Below are positions 23,833 through 34,802 of a stretch of DNA of 64,000 bases, piece after piece (positions within the stretch are counted from its first letter, which is position 1; each line of letters opens with the position of its first letter). The position numbers and the translations under genes are program-made. Source of the stretch: Nocardiopsis flavescens (GTDB lineage: Bacteria > Actinomycetota > Actinomycetes > Streptosporangiales > Streptosporangiaceae). The notes below the pieces were generated by a model. It did no database searches. It had not been told where the DNA came from and saw only the letters and a program-made list of their open reading frames with translations. The DNA is taken from NCBI RefSeq assembly GCF_900141985.1, contig NZ_FQZK01000002.1, positions 434,001 to 498,000 of the forward strand, read 5' to 3'.

Positions 23833-24353
23833 ACTGGACCGGGGAGATCCTGGCCCAACTCCAGTTCTACTGGGACTACTCGCTGTGGCCCCGGCTGGAG
23901 GGGCTCACCGACGCCGAGTTCCACTGGGAGCCCGTCCCCGGCGCCTGGGGCGTGCACCCGGGGCCCGACGGCCGTCCCCGCCCGGACCGCGCCGCCCCCG
24001 AGCCCGACCCGCCGCCGGTCACCACCATCGCCTGGCGGCTCGGCCACATCGTCGTCGAGGTGCTGGAACTGCGCGACGACCGCCACTTCGGCCACGGCGC
24101 CCTGCACGGCGTCGCCTGGCCCGGCACCGCCGACACCGCCCGCGAACGGCTGCGCCTGGCCTACCTCTCCTGGTCCGACCACGTCCGCTCGCTGGACGAG
24201 GAGGGCCTGGCCGCCCCGGTCGGCGGCACCGAGGCGCCCGAGTGGGCGGACTTCCCCATGGTCGCCCTGGTCCTGCACGTCCAGCGCGAGGTCATCCACC
24301 ATAGCGCCGAGGTCTCCCTGCTGCGCGACCTCTACCGCGCCCGGCCGGAGTGA
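23820..24353 (+). CDS. DinB-like four-helix protein (DinB_2/YfiT superfamily)
   Basis: 177 residues. Helices with WDYSLWPRLEGLTDAEFHWEP, TIAWRLGHIVVEVLELRDD and FPMVALVLHVQREVIHHSAEV place conserved histidines (GHI, IHH) as in metal-binding DinB_2 proteins. These include bacillithiol- or mycothiol-dependent transferases; many have no known substrate. It starts 13 bases inside the upstream methyltransferase-like gene and ends in a GTGA overlap with the nucleotidyltransferase gene, so the trio is translationally coupled. It is unrelated to the DNA polymerase also called DinB. Confidence 0.75.
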   Translation: MATLNWTGEILAQLQFYWDYSLWPRLEGLTDAEFHWEPVPGAWGVHPGPDGRPRPDRAAPEPDPPPVTTIAWRLGHIVVEVLELRDDRHFGHGALHGVAWPGTADTARERLRLAYLSWSDHVRSLDEEGLAAPVGGTEAPEWADFPMVALVLHVQREVIHHSAEVSLLRDLYRARPE

Positions 24354-25120
24354 GCCCCGCCGAGCGCCGCGACCGGGTCCTCGCCGACCTGCTGGAGCAC
24401 GCCCGCGCCGACCCCGCCGTCACCGGCGCCGCGCTGACCGGGTCTCTGGCCGACGGCGGCGCCGACCCCTGGTCGGACATCGACCTCGTCGTGGGCGCCG
24501 CCGGGCCGCACGAGGCGGTCCTGGCGGACCTGACGGAGCTGCTCACCGGGCGGCACGCCGCGGTCCACCACTGGGACCTGCCGGTCGCCCGGCCCGGCAC
24601 GGTCCGGGTGTTCCTGCTCCCGGGCGGGCCCGAGGTCGACCTCACCGTCGTCCCCGAGGAGGGGTTCGGGGCCCTGGGGCCGCAGTGGCGGACGCTCTTC
24701 GGCGAGGGGCGGACCCTGCCGCCGTTCCCCGACCCCGACCCCGACCCCGACACCCTCATCGGCCTGTCCTGGCACCACGCCCTGCACGCCCGCACCTGTG
24801 TCGAGCGCGGCCGCACCTGGCAGGCCGTGCACTGGATCGGCGAACTCCGCGCCCGCGTCCTCACCCTGGCCTGCGCCGCCCGGGGGCTGCCCTCCTCCCA
24901 CGCCCGGGGCGCCCACCTGCTGCCGCCGCCGACGCTCGACGCGCTGGCCGCGACCCTGCCCGCCGACACCTCCCGGCAGGCCCTGGTGCGGTCCCTGGCC
25001 GCGCTGACCGACCTGCTCCGCGCCGAGATCGCCGCCGTGGACCCCGCGCTCGCCCGCCGCCTGGCCCCCGAACTCGCCCGCGCCGCCTCCCCCCGCCCCC
25101 CGGACGCGCCGCGGACGTGA
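24350..25120 (+). CDS. Nucleotidyltransferase-fold protein (aminoglycoside/lincosamide NTase-like)
   Basis: 256 residues. GSLADGGADPWSDIDLVV (31-48) is the GS...DxD active-site motif of polymerase-beta-type nucleotidyltransferases, and EVDLTVVPEE supplies a third acidic residue. The C-terminal helical half resembles small antibiotic- or protein-modifying NTases. A run of alternating Pro-Asp (PDPDPDPD) sits between the halves. It overlaps the DinB-like gene by GTGA. It may be part of a small-molecule modification trio; the substrate cannot be read from sequence. Confidence 0.7.
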   Translation: MSPAERRDRVLADLLEHARADPAVTGAALTGSLADGGADPWSDIDLVVGAAGPHEAVLADLTELLTGRHAAVHHWDLPVARPGTVRVFLLPGGPEVDLTVVPEEGFGALGPQWRTLFGEGRTLPPFPDPDPDPDTLIGLSWHHALHARTCVERGRTWQAVHWIGELRARVLTLACAARGLPSSHARGAHLLPPPTLDALAATLPADTSRQALVRSLAALTDLLRAEIAAVDPALARRLAPELARAASPRPPDAPRT

Positions 25121-25144
25121 GCGCCGGTCCCCGCTCCGCGAACA

Positions 25145-25162
25145 CCCGGCCGCGACGCCGGG
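25145..25162. terminator. Hairpin between convergent NTase-like and priA genes
   Basis: CCCGGC/GCCGGG (25145-25150 with 25157-25162) with a 6-base loop in the 97-base convergent gap. It is weak but suitably placed. Confidence 0.35.
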
Positions 25163-25217
25163 CCCCGCGCACGTACCCGGGAGGGACGGGTGCCGCCCGC
25201 CCCTGCGGCCGGTGCGC

Positions 25218-27299
25218 CTAGACCACCTGGAGGGGGTCCACCCGGATCTGCGCCTGGTGCTCCTCGCGGCGGGCGCTGCGCGCCGCGGCCGCCGCCTTCA
25301 GCGCGCGGGCCAGATCGCCCACCCCCGCCCGCGGAACCCGCAGCAGCGCCCGCTCGGCGGTGTTCGTCCCGCCCGGCCCGGACGGGCCCTCCGCCCGCTC
25401 CGGTCCCACCGGCACCGGACCCAGCAGCTCCACCCCCTCGGGCAGCTCCACCCGGTCCAGCAGCTCCCGCACGTGCTCGGGCCCGCCGGTCACCGACGCC
25501 ATCGACACCGCCGGGGGGAACCCCAGCTCACGGCGGTCGGCCAGCTCGCGCTCGGCGAACCCCTCCGGGTCCCAGCGCACCAGCGACTGCACCACCGGCG
25601 ACGACGCCTCGGCGCACACCACCACCGTGCCGCCCGGGCGCACCAGCGCCGCGGCGCTCAGCCAGCGCCGCAGCGTCTCCTCGGTCGCCCGCAGGTCCAA
25701 GCGGTTGAGCAGCGCCCACCCGTCCAGCAGCACCGCCGCCGCGTACCCGCCCTCGGCCGCCGGCTCGGCCCCCGGGGTGGCCACCACCAGCGACGGCGAC
25801 CCCGGCACCCGGGACAGCACCTCGTCCCGGCCGGAGGTGCGCACCGCCACCGACGGGAACGCCCGGCCCAGCTCCTCGGCCGTGCGCCGGTCGCCCACCA
25901 CCACCGCCCGCATCCGGTTCACCCCGCACTCGGGGCACGACCACGCGCCCGCCACCCGGCCGCACCAGCCGCAGGAGGGCATCGCGTGCGAACCGCGCAC
26001 CGCCAGCGGACCGCGGCAGGCGTCGCAGCGGGCCGGCTCGCGACAGCCCGCGCAGGCCAGCGTCGCCAGGTAGCCGCGCCGGGGGACCTGGAACAGCACC
26101 GCCCCCTCCCGGGACGCCTCCCGCGCCACCCGCAGCGCCAGCCCGGGCAGCCGCGCCGAGCGCGCCGCCCCGTCCCGCTCCAGCTCGCGGTCGTCCCCCG
26201 CGGCCCGCACCACCGGCGCGCGCCGCCGCAGCGTCGCCCGGTCGGCGGCCAGCCGCCCCGCCCAGCCCGACTCCACCAGCATCTGGGCGTCGGTGGTCCG
26301 GGTGTGCCCGCCGATCAGCGCCCCGGCGCCCGCCCGGTGGGCGCGCATGGACAGCACCGTGCGCGCGTGCGGGTAGGGGGCGTGCGGGTCGGCGTGCACG
26401 TCGTCGCCGTCGTCCCACAGCACCACCAGACCCGTGTCCCGCACCGGGGCGAACGCCGCCGCCCGCGTGCCGACCACCACCCGCACCCGGTCGCGCAGCA
26501 CCGCCAGCCACCGCCGGTACCGCTCCGCCGGCCCCAGCCCGGCGGTCAGCGCCACGTGCCGGTCCGGGCCCAGCACCGAGGCCAGCGCCGCGTCCACCCG
26601 CTCCACGTCGCGCCCGTCGGGCACCACGACCACGGTGCCCCGCCCGGCGGCCAGCGCGGTGGCCGCCGCCACGGCGATCGCCTCGGGCCAGTCAGGCCCC
26701 GGCAGCGCGCTCCACACCGCGCGGGGGGCCCGCCCCGCGGCCAGCTCCTCCAGGAACGCCGGGCCGTCGGGGTAGTCGGCCCACGGGCCCGGCCCGGGCG
26801 CCGCGAACTCCCCCCCGGCGCCCCCGGCCGGCTCCTCCTTCTCGGCGCGGGCGTGCCGGGGCGGCACGGCCAGGCGCAACACGTCGCTCAGGGTGCCCGC
26901 GTACCGGTCGGCGACCGCCCGGGACAGCCCCAGGACCTCGGGGGTGAGCACCGGCTCGGGGGAGACCACCGAGTCGAGGTAGGCCAGCCGCCCGGCGAAC
27001 TCCGACTCCTCCACCCGCTCGGCCAGGAACCCGGCGAGCCTGCGGTTGTTGAACCGCACCCGCACCCGGCACCCGGGCACCGCGGCCTCGTCCATGTCGG
27101 CGGGCACGCGGTAGTCGAAGTACCGGTCCAGGTGCGGCAGCGGGGTGTCCACCACCACGCGCGCGACCGGGAGCCGCTCGGCGGGCGCGCGGGGGGCCGG
27201 GCGGGCGGAGCGCTTCTTCTTCTCCGGCTTCCCCCCGGCCGCGGGCGCGGCCGGGAGCTCGAAGAGGACCCCGTCGGGGCCGCTGGACTGGGATGTCAT
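25218..27299 (-). CDS. priA: Primosomal protein N' (PriA), actinobacterial helicase-deficient type
   Basis: 693 residues. PriA restarts stalled forks. The N-terminal DNA-binding domain ([37 protein letters not shown]) and the zinc-binding cysteines ([18 protein letters not shown], then [18 protein letters not shown]) are clear. The helicase motifs are eroded: the Walker A site reads [13 protein letters not shown] with no GKT, and motif II is [12 protein letters not shown] instead of DEEH. This is known for actinobacterial PriA, which is annotated as probably lacking helicase activity. It diverges from fmt, 110 bases apart. Confidence 0.9.
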   Translation of the reverse strand: MTSQSSGPDGVLFELPAAPAAGGKPEKKKRSARPAPRAPAERLPVARVVVDTPLPHLDRYFDYRVPADMDEAAVPGCRVRVRFNNRRLAGFLAERVEESEFAGRLAYLDSVVSPEPVLTPEVLGLSRAVADRYAGTLSDVLRLAVPPRHARAEKEEPAGGAGGEFAAPGPGPWADYPDGPAFLEELAAGRAPRAVWSALPGPDWPEAIAVAAATALAAGRGTVVVVPDGRDVERVDAALASVLGPDRHVALTAGLGPAERYRRWLAVLRDRVRVVVGTRAAAFAPVRDTGLVVLWDDGDDVHADPHAPYPHARTVLSMRAHRAGAGALIGGHTRTTDAQMLVESGWAGRLAADRATLRRRAPVVRAAGDDRELERDGAARSARLPGLALRVAREASREGAVLFQVPRRGYLATLACAGCREPARCDACRGPLAVRGSHAMPSCGWCGRVAGAWSCPECGVNRMRAVVVGDRRTAEELGRAFPSVAVRTSGRDEVLSRVPGSPSLVVATPGAEPAAEGGYAAAVLLDGWALLNRLDLRATEETLRRWLSAAALVRPGGTVVVCAEASSPVVQSLVRWDPEGFAERELADRRELGFPPAVSMASVTGGPEHVRELLDRVELPEGVELLGPVPVGPERAEGPSGPGGTNTAERALLRVPRAGVGDLARALKAAAAARSARREEHQAQIRVDPLQVV

Positions 27300-27409
27300 C
27301 ACCACTGGTGTACCAGAATCCGGCGACAGCGCCCCGGGGGCGCCCGCGGCTGCTGGTAGAACTGGGAAACCGCGGCGGTGGGCCGCGGACGCACAGCCAG
27401 GGGGCCCGC

Positions 27410-28345
27410 ATGAAACTCGTCTTCGCCGGAACACCGCAGGTGGCGGTTCCCTCCCTCCAGGCGCTGATCGACTCCGGACACGAGGTCGCCGCGGTCGTCA
27501 CCCGACCCGACGCCCGCTCCGGACGCGGGCGCAAGGTGGCGGCGAGCCCGGTCGCCGAACTCGCGGAGCAGCGGGGCATCGAGGTCCTCAAGCCCGCCAG
27601 GGCCGGCGACCCCGACTTCCTGGCCCGCCTGGCCGAGATCGCCCCCGACTGCTGCCCGGTGGTCGCCTACGGCGCCCTGTTGCCCCAGTCCGCGCTGGAC
27701 ATCCCCCGCCACGGCTGGGTCAACCTGCACTTCTCCCTGCTGCCCGCCTGGCGCGGCGCGGCCCCCGTCCAGCACGCCGTCCTGCACGGCGACGACGTCA
27801 CCGGGGCCTCCACCTTCCGGATCGTCAAGGAACTGGACGCCGGACCCGTCTTCGGCACCCTGGCCGAGACCGTTCGGCCCGACGACACCAGCGGTGCGCT
27901 CCTGGACCGCCTGGCCGTCTCGGGCGCGGGGCTGCTGGTCCGCACGGTCGACGGCATCGCCTCGGGCGAGCTGTCCCCCGTCCCCCAGCCCGACGCCGAC
28001 GTCTCCTACGCCTCCAAGCTGGAGCCGGCCGACGCCGAGGTCGACTTCACCGCCCCGGCCCGGCGCGTGGACCGGCTGGTGCGCGCCTGCACGCCCGCCC
28101 CCGGAGCCTGGACGACCTTCCGCGGCGCCCGGCTCAAGCTGGGCCCGGTCGCCCCCGTCACCGGCGCCGACACCCCGGCCCTGGACCCGGGCCGCGTGCA
28201 CGCCGACAAGAAGCGGGTCCTCGTGGGCACCGCCACCCACCCGGTGGAGCTGGGCGAGGTGCAGCCCCAGGGCAAGCGCGCCATGGACGCCGTCGACTGG
28301 GCCCGCGGCGTCCGCCCCACCGGAGACGACCGGCTGGGTGACTGA
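27410..28345 (+). CDS. fmt: Methionyl-tRNA formyltransferase
   Basis: 311 residues. Fmt formylates initiator Met-tRNA with 10-formyl-[44 protein letters not shown] and the catalytic [17 protein letters not shown] block are conserved. The C-terminal OB domain follows [18 protein letters not shown] 27410 is set by the family N-terminus. It is followed by rsmB after 74 bases. Confidence 0.96.
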   Translation: MKLVFAGTPQVAVPSLQALIDSGHEVAAVVTRPDARSGRGRKVAASPVAELAEQRGIEVLKPARAGDPDFLARLAEIAPDCCPVVAYGALLPQSALDIPRHGWVNLHFSLLPAWRGAAPVQHAVLHGDDVTGASTFRIVKELDAGPVFGTLAETVRPDDTSGALLDRLAVSGAGLLVRTVDGIASGELSPVPQPDADVSYASKLEPADAEVDFTAPARRVDRLVRACTPAPGAWTTFRGARLKLGPVAPVTGADTPALDPGRVHADKKRVLVGTATHPVELGEVQPQGKRAMDAVDWARGVRPTGDDRLGD

Positions 28346-28419
28346 GCTGCCGTAGGCTCGACCGGGTGGGGCCCGGCCCCACCCAGGTCACGTCCTTCCG
28401 GTCCCAGGAGCAGTCCACG

Positions 28420-29889
28420 TTGAGCGAGCAGTCCCGATCCCCGTACCGCCGTCAGCGCCGGGGGCCCGGCCCCGCCCGGGGCGGCGGGGGCGGCGCGGGC
28501 GCCGCCGCCGAGCGCGGAGCGCCCCGCGACCCGGCCCGCCGGGTCGCCTACGACGTCCTGCGCGCGGTCGACCAGCGGGACGCCTACGCCAACCTGCTGC
28601 TGCCCTCCCTGCTCAACGAGCGCGGCATCTCCGGCCGCGACGCGGCCCTGGCCACCGAGCTCACCTACGGCACGCTGCGCCTCCAGGGCACCTACGACGC
28701 CGTCATGGAGACCTGCGTGGACCGCACGCTGGCCTCCGTGGACGCCGAGGTGCTGCCGCTGCTGCGCCTGGGCGCCCACCAGCTGCTGTCCACCAAGATC
28801 CCGCCGCACGCCGCCGTCAGCGCCACGGTCGACCTGGCCCGCCGGGTGGTGGGCCAGCACCGGGCCCGGTTCGCCAACGCGATCCTGCGCAAGGTGTCCG
28901 CCCGCGACCTGGACGCCTGGATCGGGGTCGTCGCCCCGGACCGCGCCGTCGACCCCAGCGGGTACCTGTCGGTGGTGCACAGCCACCCCCGCTGGATCGT
29001 CAAGGAGCTGGCCCGCGCCCTGGGCGAGCGGTCCAGAACCGGCCTGGTCGAGACCGAGCGGCTGCTCGCCGCCCACAACGAGCGCCCCAAGGTGACCCTG
29101 GTGGCCAAGCCGGGCCGCGCCACCGTCGAGGACCTGGTGGCCGCCGGGGCCGAGCCCACCCCGTACTCGCCCTTCGGCGCGCGGCTGCCCGAGGGGGACC
29201 CGGCGGCGATCCGCGAGGTCCGCCAGGGCCGCGCCGCGGTCCAGGACGAGGCCAGCCAGCTCGTGGCGCTCGCCCTGACCCGGGTCGAGGTCCCGGGCGG
29301 CGACGGGCTGTGGCTGGACATGTGCGCGGGCCCCGGCGGCAAGGCGGGGCTGCTCGCCTCGCTGGCCGGCCGGGGCGACGCGCGCCTGGTCGCGTCGGAG
29401 GTCCAGCCCGCCCGCGCGGGCCTGGTCGCCGGCGCGGTGCGCCGCGCCCCGCGCGACGCGGGCCGGGCGGTCGCCGCCGACGGCACCCGGCCGGCCTGGC
29501 GCCCCGGGACCTTCGACCGCGTCCTGGTGGACGTGCCCTGCACCGGCCTGGGCGCGCTGCGCCGCCGCCCCGAGGCCCGCTGGCGGCGCACCGAGGGCTC
29601 CGCCGCCGAACTCGCCCCGCTCCAGCGCGACCTGCTGCGCAACGCCGTGGAGTCGGTGCGCCCGGGCGGCGTGGTCGCGTACGTGACGTGCTCGCCCCAC
29701 CTGGACGAGACCGACGCCGTCGTGCGGGGGGTGCTGGCCGACCGCGGGGACCTCACCCTGCTGCGCGCCGCGGACCTGCTGGACGAGGTGCCCGGCCTGG
29801 CCGCGGGCGAGGAGGGCCGCTACGTCCAGTTCTGGCCGCACCGGCACGGGACCGACGCCATGTTCCTCGCCCTGCTGCGCCGCGGCTGA
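28420..29889 (+). CDS. rsmB: 16S rRNA m5C967 methyltransferase RsmB
   Basis: 489 residues. The basic Gly/Arg-rich N-terminus precedes a NusB-like RNA-binding domain (about 35-165). The Rossmann methyltransferase domain has LWLDMCAGPGGKAGLLASL, the two cysteine motifs VDVPCTGLGAL and VTCSPHLDET, and the C-terminal VQFWPHRHGTDAMF. TTG 28420 is preferred because AGGAG lies about 8 bases upstream; a GTG at 28366 is possible. The fmt-rsmB-rpe order is standard for actinomycetes. Confidence 0.93.
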   Translation: MSEQSRSPYRRQRRGPGPARGGGGGAGAAAERGAPRDPARRVAYDVLRAVDQRDAYANLLLPSLLNERGISGRDAALATELTYGTLRLQGTYDAVMETCVDRTLASVDAEVLPLLRLGAHQLLSTKIPPHAAVSATVDLARRVVGQHRARFANAILRKVSARDLDAWIGVVAPDRAVDPSGYLSVVHSHPRWIVKELARALGERSRTGLVETERLLAAHNERPKVTLVAKPGRATVEDLVAAGAEPTPYSPFGARLPEGDPAAIREVRQGRAAVQDEASQLVALALTRVEVPGGDGLWLDMCAGPGGKAGLLASLAGRGDARLVASEVQPARAGLVAGAVRRAPRDAGRAVAADGTRPAWRPGTFDRVLVDVPCTGLGALRRRPEARWRRTEGSAAELAPLQRDLLRNAVESVRPGGVVAYVTCSPHLDETDAVVRGVLADRGDLTLLRAADLLDEVPGLAAGEEGRYVQFWPHRHGTDAMFLALLRRG

Positions 29890-29948
29890 GCGGACCGGCC
29901 GCCCGCGGCGTCCCGGCGGCGCGGGCGGATCCGGCTAAAGCGGACATA

Positions 29949-29961
29949 ATGTGATCTACAT
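29949..29961. promoter_or_regulatory. ATGT-N5-ACAT inverted repeat upstream of rpe
   Basis: ATGTGATCTACAT sits in an A/T-rich patch 98 bases before rpe and may be an operator. Low confidence because the arms are only 4 bases. Confidence 0.25.
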
Positions 29962-30045
29962 CGTCAAGTTGGAGCTTTCCAGCGGAACGCCCGACCGGAC
30001 CGCCCGCCGGGGCGACCGCGCGCCCCGGCCCGCGGCCCCGCTGGC

Positions 30046-30051
30046 TACACT
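30046..30051 (+). promoter_or_regulatory. Leaderless -10 of rpe
   Basis: TACACT ends 7 bases before the rpe GTG, so the transcript would start at the initiation codon. Confidence 0.55.
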
Positions 30052-30058
30052 GCCAGGC

Positions 30059-30727
30059 GTGGCAATCCAGATCTCACCCAGCATCCTCAGCGCCGACTTC
30101 GCGCGCCTGGCCGACGAGGCCGCCGCCGTCCCCAACGCCGACTGGCTGCACGTCGACGTGATGGACGGGCACTTCGTCCCCAACCTCACGCTCGGCCTGC
30201 CCGTCGTGGAGTCCCTGGCCAGGGCGACCGACACGCCCCTGGACTGCCACCTCATGATCGAGGACCCCGACCGGTGGGCCCCCGCCTACGCCGAGGCCGG
30301 GGCGGGCAGCGTCACCGTCCACGCCAAGGCCGCGCGCGCCCCCGTGCGCACCCTGCGCGAGATCCGCCGGCTGGGCGCCCGCGCCGGGCTCGCCCTCAAC
30401 CCCGCCGAGCCCGTCGAGCCCTACGCCGACCTCGTCGGCGAGATGGACATGCTCCTGCTCATGACCGTCGAGCCCGGCTTCGGCGGCCAGAGGTTCCTCG
30501 ACCTGGTCCTGCCCAAGATCCGCCGCGCCCGCGAGATCCTCGACGGCCGCGAGGCCTCCGTGTGGCTCCAGGTCGACGGCGGCGTCGGCGACGACACGAT
30601 CGAGCGCGCCGCCGAGGCCGGCGCCGACGTCTTCGTCGCGGGGTCCGCCGTCTACGGCGCCCAGGACCCCTCCAAGGCCGTCGACTCCCTGCGGGCCCGG
30701 GCCGCCGCGGCCGCCGGGCTCGGCTGA
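30059..30727 (+). CDS. rpe: Ribulose-phosphate 3-epimerase
   Basis: 222 residues. This TIM-barrel enzyme interconverts ribulose-5-P and xylulose-5-[61 protein letters not shown] and [12 protein letters not shown] hold the metal His/Asp ligands and the phosphate loop. GTG 30059 lies 7 bases after a TACACT -10 with no Shine-Dalgarno, indicating leaderless translation. It may share a transcript with the downstream phosphatase, but the 175-base gap leaves this open. Confidence 0.95.
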   Translation: MAIQISPSILSADFARLADEAAAVPNADWLHVDVMDGHFVPNLTLGLPVVESLARATDTPLDCHLMIEDPDRWAPAYAEAGAGSVTVHAKAARAPVRTLREIRRLGARAGLALNPAEPVEPYADLVGEMDMLLLMTVEPGFGGQRFLDLVLPKIRRAREILDGREASVWLQVDGGVGDDTIERAAEAGADVFVAGSAVYGAQDPSKAVDSLRARAAAAAGLG

Positions 30728-30902
30728 GGGGCCGGCGCACCGCGCGGCCCCGGTGGCGACCCGCCGCCCCGCCCCCTAGGCTGGCGCCCCGGAGTCGTCG
30801 AACCAGCTCGGCCGCGGCTCCGCCCTCCCCCCGCGCCGGCGCGGACCGGCGGGCGGCGCGGCACGGGCACGCGGCCGAGCGCGGACACGTGGGGTGCGCG
30901 CT

Positions 30903-31940
30903 GTGATCATGGACGTGCTGTGGGACGCGGAGACCGCGCCCATCCGAGGCCTCCAGGGACTGGCGGACTGGCCCGTCGCGCCCCTGGCCGCCGTGAGCGG
31001 GCTCGGCTCCCAGGCGGTCGTCGTCCCCCTGCTGGCGCTGGTCTTCTGGTGCGTCAGCCCCGGGCTGGGCGGGCGGCTGCTGGTCCTGGCCGTCTCCTCG
31101 TCGGTCCTCAACCACCTGCTCAAGCTCCTCGTCCACGGGGCGCGCCCCTCCTGGTACAGCGCGCAGATCGCCCAGCACGCGAACGAGTCGAGCTTCGGCA
31201 TGCCCTCGGGACACGCCCAGGGCGCCACCGTGGTCCTGGGCTACGCGGGCATCCGGTCCGGCCGCCGCGGCGCGCTGTGGGCCGCGCTCGCCCTGGCCGC
31301 CCTCATCTGTTTCTCCCGCGTCTACCTGGGGGCGCACTTCATCAGCGACGTCGTGGCCGGCATCGCGCTGGGCGCCCTGGTCCTGTGGGCGTTCCTGCGC
31401 TGGGAGGACCGGGTCCTGGCCTGGTGGCGCGGCCTGCCGACGGCGCGCTGGGCCTCCTACGCGGTCGCCGCGGCGCTGGTGCCCTGCGCCCTGGCCGCCC
31501 TGTGGCGCTACCCGGTCCGGGGCGACTGGACCGTCCCCGCCGCGTGGATCGGCGCCGTCCCGCCCGACCCGGCCGGCCACACCTTCTCCGGGGTCTACTC
31601 CACGTCGGGCGCGCTGCTCGCCGTCCTCGTCGGGCTCACGCTGCTGGACCGCCGCGGCTGGTACTCGGCCCGGGGCCGGGCCGGCGCGCGCGTCGCACGG
31701 TTCGTCCTGGGACTGGCCGTGGTCCTGTGCATCGAGGTGCCCTTCCGGCTGCTGTCCGGCCCGCTGACCGGGGCGGCCGACGCCGTCGCCTCCTTCGCCG
31801 CCTCCGGCGCGGTCCTGTTCTGGATCACCTTCGGCGCACCCGAGCTCTTCCTGCGGACCGGGCTGGCCGAGCGGGCCCGGACCGGTGCGGACCAGGGGGA
31901 ACACGCGCCCGGGCGGCCCGGCGGCGCGTCCGGTCCATGA
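30903..31940 (+). CDS. Integral membrane PAP2-family phosphatase
   Basis: 345 residues, with about eight transmembrane helices. The three PAP2 motifs are complete: KLLVHGARP (K-x6-RP), SFGMPSGHAQ (PSGH) and SRVYLGAHFISDVVAG (SR-x5-H-x3-D), with the catalytic histidines facing the outer side. The family removes phosphate from lipid pyrophosphates such as undecaprenyl-PP or phosphatidate. The C-terminal third adds several helices beyond the minimal PAP2 core. GTG 30903 follows GGGG at 30891-30894; GTG 30894 and ATG 30909 are in-frame alternatives. Confidence 0.88.
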   Translation: MIMDVLWDAETAPIRGLQGLADWPVAPLAAVSGLGSQAVVVPLLALVFWCVSPGLGGRLLVLAVSSSVLNHLLKLLVHGARPSWYSAQIAQHANESSFGMPSGHAQGATVVLGYAGIRSGRRGALWAALALAALICFSRVYLGAHFISDVVAGIALGALVLWAFLRWEDRVLAWWRGLPTARWASYAVAAALVPCALAALWRYPVRGDWTVPAAWIGAVPPDPAGHTFSGVYSTSGALLAVLVGLTLLDRRGWYSARGRAGARVARFVLGLAVVLCIEVPFRLLSGPLTGAADAVASFAASGAVLFWITFGAPELFLRTGLAERARTGADQGEHAPGRPGGASGP

Positions 31941-32257
31941 TCCCGCTCACACGGACTATGCGTCCCGGCTACCGCGGAGTTAAGATCGGTGGCGTCTCAG
32001 ACATCAGTTGAGAATGCGTGCTCCGGGGTCGGTGAAAGTCCGAACCGGCGGTGACAGTCCGCGACCCGGCCGAGTCCATCGGCCGGTTGAACCGGTGGAA
32101 TTCCGGTACCGACGGTGAAAGTCCGGATGGGAGGCAGCACGCGTCGGGACGGTCTGCGCGCCGTGGTGCCCCCGTGCACGCGGCCCTTCGCCGACCCGCC
32201 GCGGACGCACGTTCCGCACACGCCCCGGAGCCCCATCAGGCGAAGGAAGGCAAGGGC
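31941..32257. other. 317-base rib leader region
   Basis: Contains a -10-like TAAGAT at 31981-31986, the FMN riboswitch (32016-32142) and about 115 bases of GC-rich leader before the ribE ribosome-binding site (GAAGGAAGG, 32242-32250). The leader after the aptamer could form the expression platform. No ORF is supported. Confidence 0.7.
32016..32142 (+). promoter_or_regulatory. FMN riboswitch (RFN element)
   Basis: P1 pairs GCGTGCT (32016-32022) with AGCACGC (32136-32142). The conserved blocks gggtcggtgaaagtccgaacc, ccggcggtgacagtccgcg and gacggtgaaagtccggatgg plus gaggcagcacgc match the RFN consensus. FMN binding shuts off riboflavin-synthesis genes; here it precedes ribE-ribBA-ribH. Confidence 0.96.
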
Positions 32258-32884
32258 GTGTTCACAGGAATCGTGGAAGAGCTCGGCGAGGTCGTTTCCC
32301 TCACCCCCGCGGGGTCCTCCGGCGAGGCCGTACTGCTCACCGTGCGCGGCCCCCTGGTCTCCTCCGACGCCGGCCACGGCGACTCCATCTCCGTCAACGG
32401 CGTGTGCCTGACCGTCGTCGACCGCGGCGAGGGCGCCTTCACCGCCGACGTCATGAAGGAGTCCCTGGACCGCTCCTCCCTCGGCTCCCTGGTCCCCGGC
32501 TCCCCGGTCAACCTCGAACGCGCCGCCCGCGTCGACTCCCGCCTGGGCGGGCACATCGTGCAGGGCCACGTGGACGGCACCGCCCGCCTCCTCTCCCGGA
32601 ATCCGGGCGACAACTGGGACGTTCTACGGTTCGAGCTGCCCGGCGCGCTGTCCCGGTACGTGGTCGAGAAGGGGTCGATCACCGTCGACGGCACCAGCCT
32701 GACCGTGTCGGCGGTCAGCGACCCGGGGGCCGCCGAGGAGTTCTTCGAGGTGAGCCTCATCCCCGAGACCCTGCGCGCCACCACCCTGGGCGCCCTGGCC
32801 GCGGGCGCCGCCGTCAACCTGGAGGTCGACGTGGTCGCCAAGTACGTCGAGCGCATCACCGCCGTGGCCGCCGCCCGGGGCTGA
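32258..32884 (+). CDS. ribE: Riboflavin synthase (alpha chain)
   Basis: 208 residues. It dismutates two molecules of 6,7-dimethyl-8-ribityllumazine. Two lumazine-binding domains repeat: the first has FTGIVEELGEVVSL and GDSISVNGVCLTVVD, the second GHIVQGHVDGTARLL and GSITVDGTSLTVSAV. GTG 32258 follows GAAGGAAGG by 7 bases. It is first in the FMN-riboswitch operon. The gene for the deaminase/reductase (ribD) is not in this cluster. Confidence 0.95.
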   Translation: MFTGIVEELGEVVSLTPAGSSGEAVLLTVRGPLVSSDAGHGDSISVNGVCLTVVDRGEGAFTADVMKESLDRSSLGSLVPGSPVNLERAARVDSRLGGHIVQGHVDGTARLLSRNPGDNWDVLRFELPGALSRYVVEKGSITVDGTSLTVSAVSDPGAAEEFFEVSLIPETLRATTLGALAAGAAVNLEVDVVAKYVERITAVAAARG

Positions 32885-32962
32885 GCCCGCACGCGACCTT
32901 CCCGGAGCGGACCCCCGCGGGCCGCCGCCGGTCCACCTCACCCACCGACACCTGGAGCGGGA

Positions 32963-34252
<1,290 letters not shown>

Positions 34253-34288
34253 TCCACGACCACGAGACGACGGGGAGGAACAAGAGCG

Positions 34289-34762
34289 ATGAGTGGAGAA
34301 GGACGCCCGCGCAGCGGGGCGGTCGACGCCTCGGGGATGTCGGTGGGCATCGTGGTGACCCGGTGGAACGCGGAGGTCGTCGAGCCGATGCTGGCCAACG
34401 CGCTGGCCGTGGTCGAGGAGTCGGGCGCCGCCGAGCCGGTGGTGGTCCGGGTGGCCGGGGCGGTGGAGATCCCCGTGGTGGCCCAGGAGCTGGCCCGCCG
34501 CCACGACGCGGTGATCGCGCTGGGCGCGGTCATCCGGGGCGGCACCCCGCACTTCGAGTACGTGTGCCAGTCGGTGACCCAGGGGCTCACCGACGTGGCG
34601 CTGCGCCAGTCCACCCCCGTGGGCAACGGCGTGCTGACCTGTGACACCCTGGAACAGGCGCGGGACCGCGCCGGGCTGCCCGGCAGCGTGGAGGACAAGG
34701 GCGCCGAGGCGGCCCTGGCCGCGCTGGAGGCGGCCGCGGTCCTGCGGGGACTGCGGAGCTGA
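34289..34762 (+). CDS. ribH: 6,7-dimethyl-8-ribityllumazine synthase
   Basis: 157 residues. It condenses the RibB and RibA/RibD products to lumazine and forms large oligomers. GIVVTRWNAEVVEPML, VRVAGAVEIPVVAQ, VIALGAVIRGGTPHFEYVC (catalytic His) and VLTCDTLEQARDRAG are conserved. ATG 34289 follows GGGGAGGAA. Last biosynthetic gene of the operon. Confidence 0.95.
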   Translation: MSGEGRPRSGAVDASGMSVGIVVTRWNAEVVEPMLANALAVVEESGAAEPVVVRVAGAVEIPVVAQELARRHDAVIALGAVIRGGTPHFEYVCQSVTQGLTDVALRQSTPVGNGVLTCDTLEQARDRAGLPGSVEDKGAEAALAALEAAAVLRGLRS

Positions 34763-34802
34763 CCGGGGCCGCGGGTCGGCCGCCGGGGGAGTGGGAGTAC
34801 GG

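Noticed and set aside
24350..25120. Calling the NTase an aminoglycoside resistance gene
   Set aside because: Only the general GS...DxD fold is visible; substrate-specific regions are not recognisable.
29951..30058. Upstream in-frame extension of rpe from GTG 29951
   Set aside because: The extension is not family sequence and includes the -10 element; the GTG at 30059 begins exactly at the conserved core.
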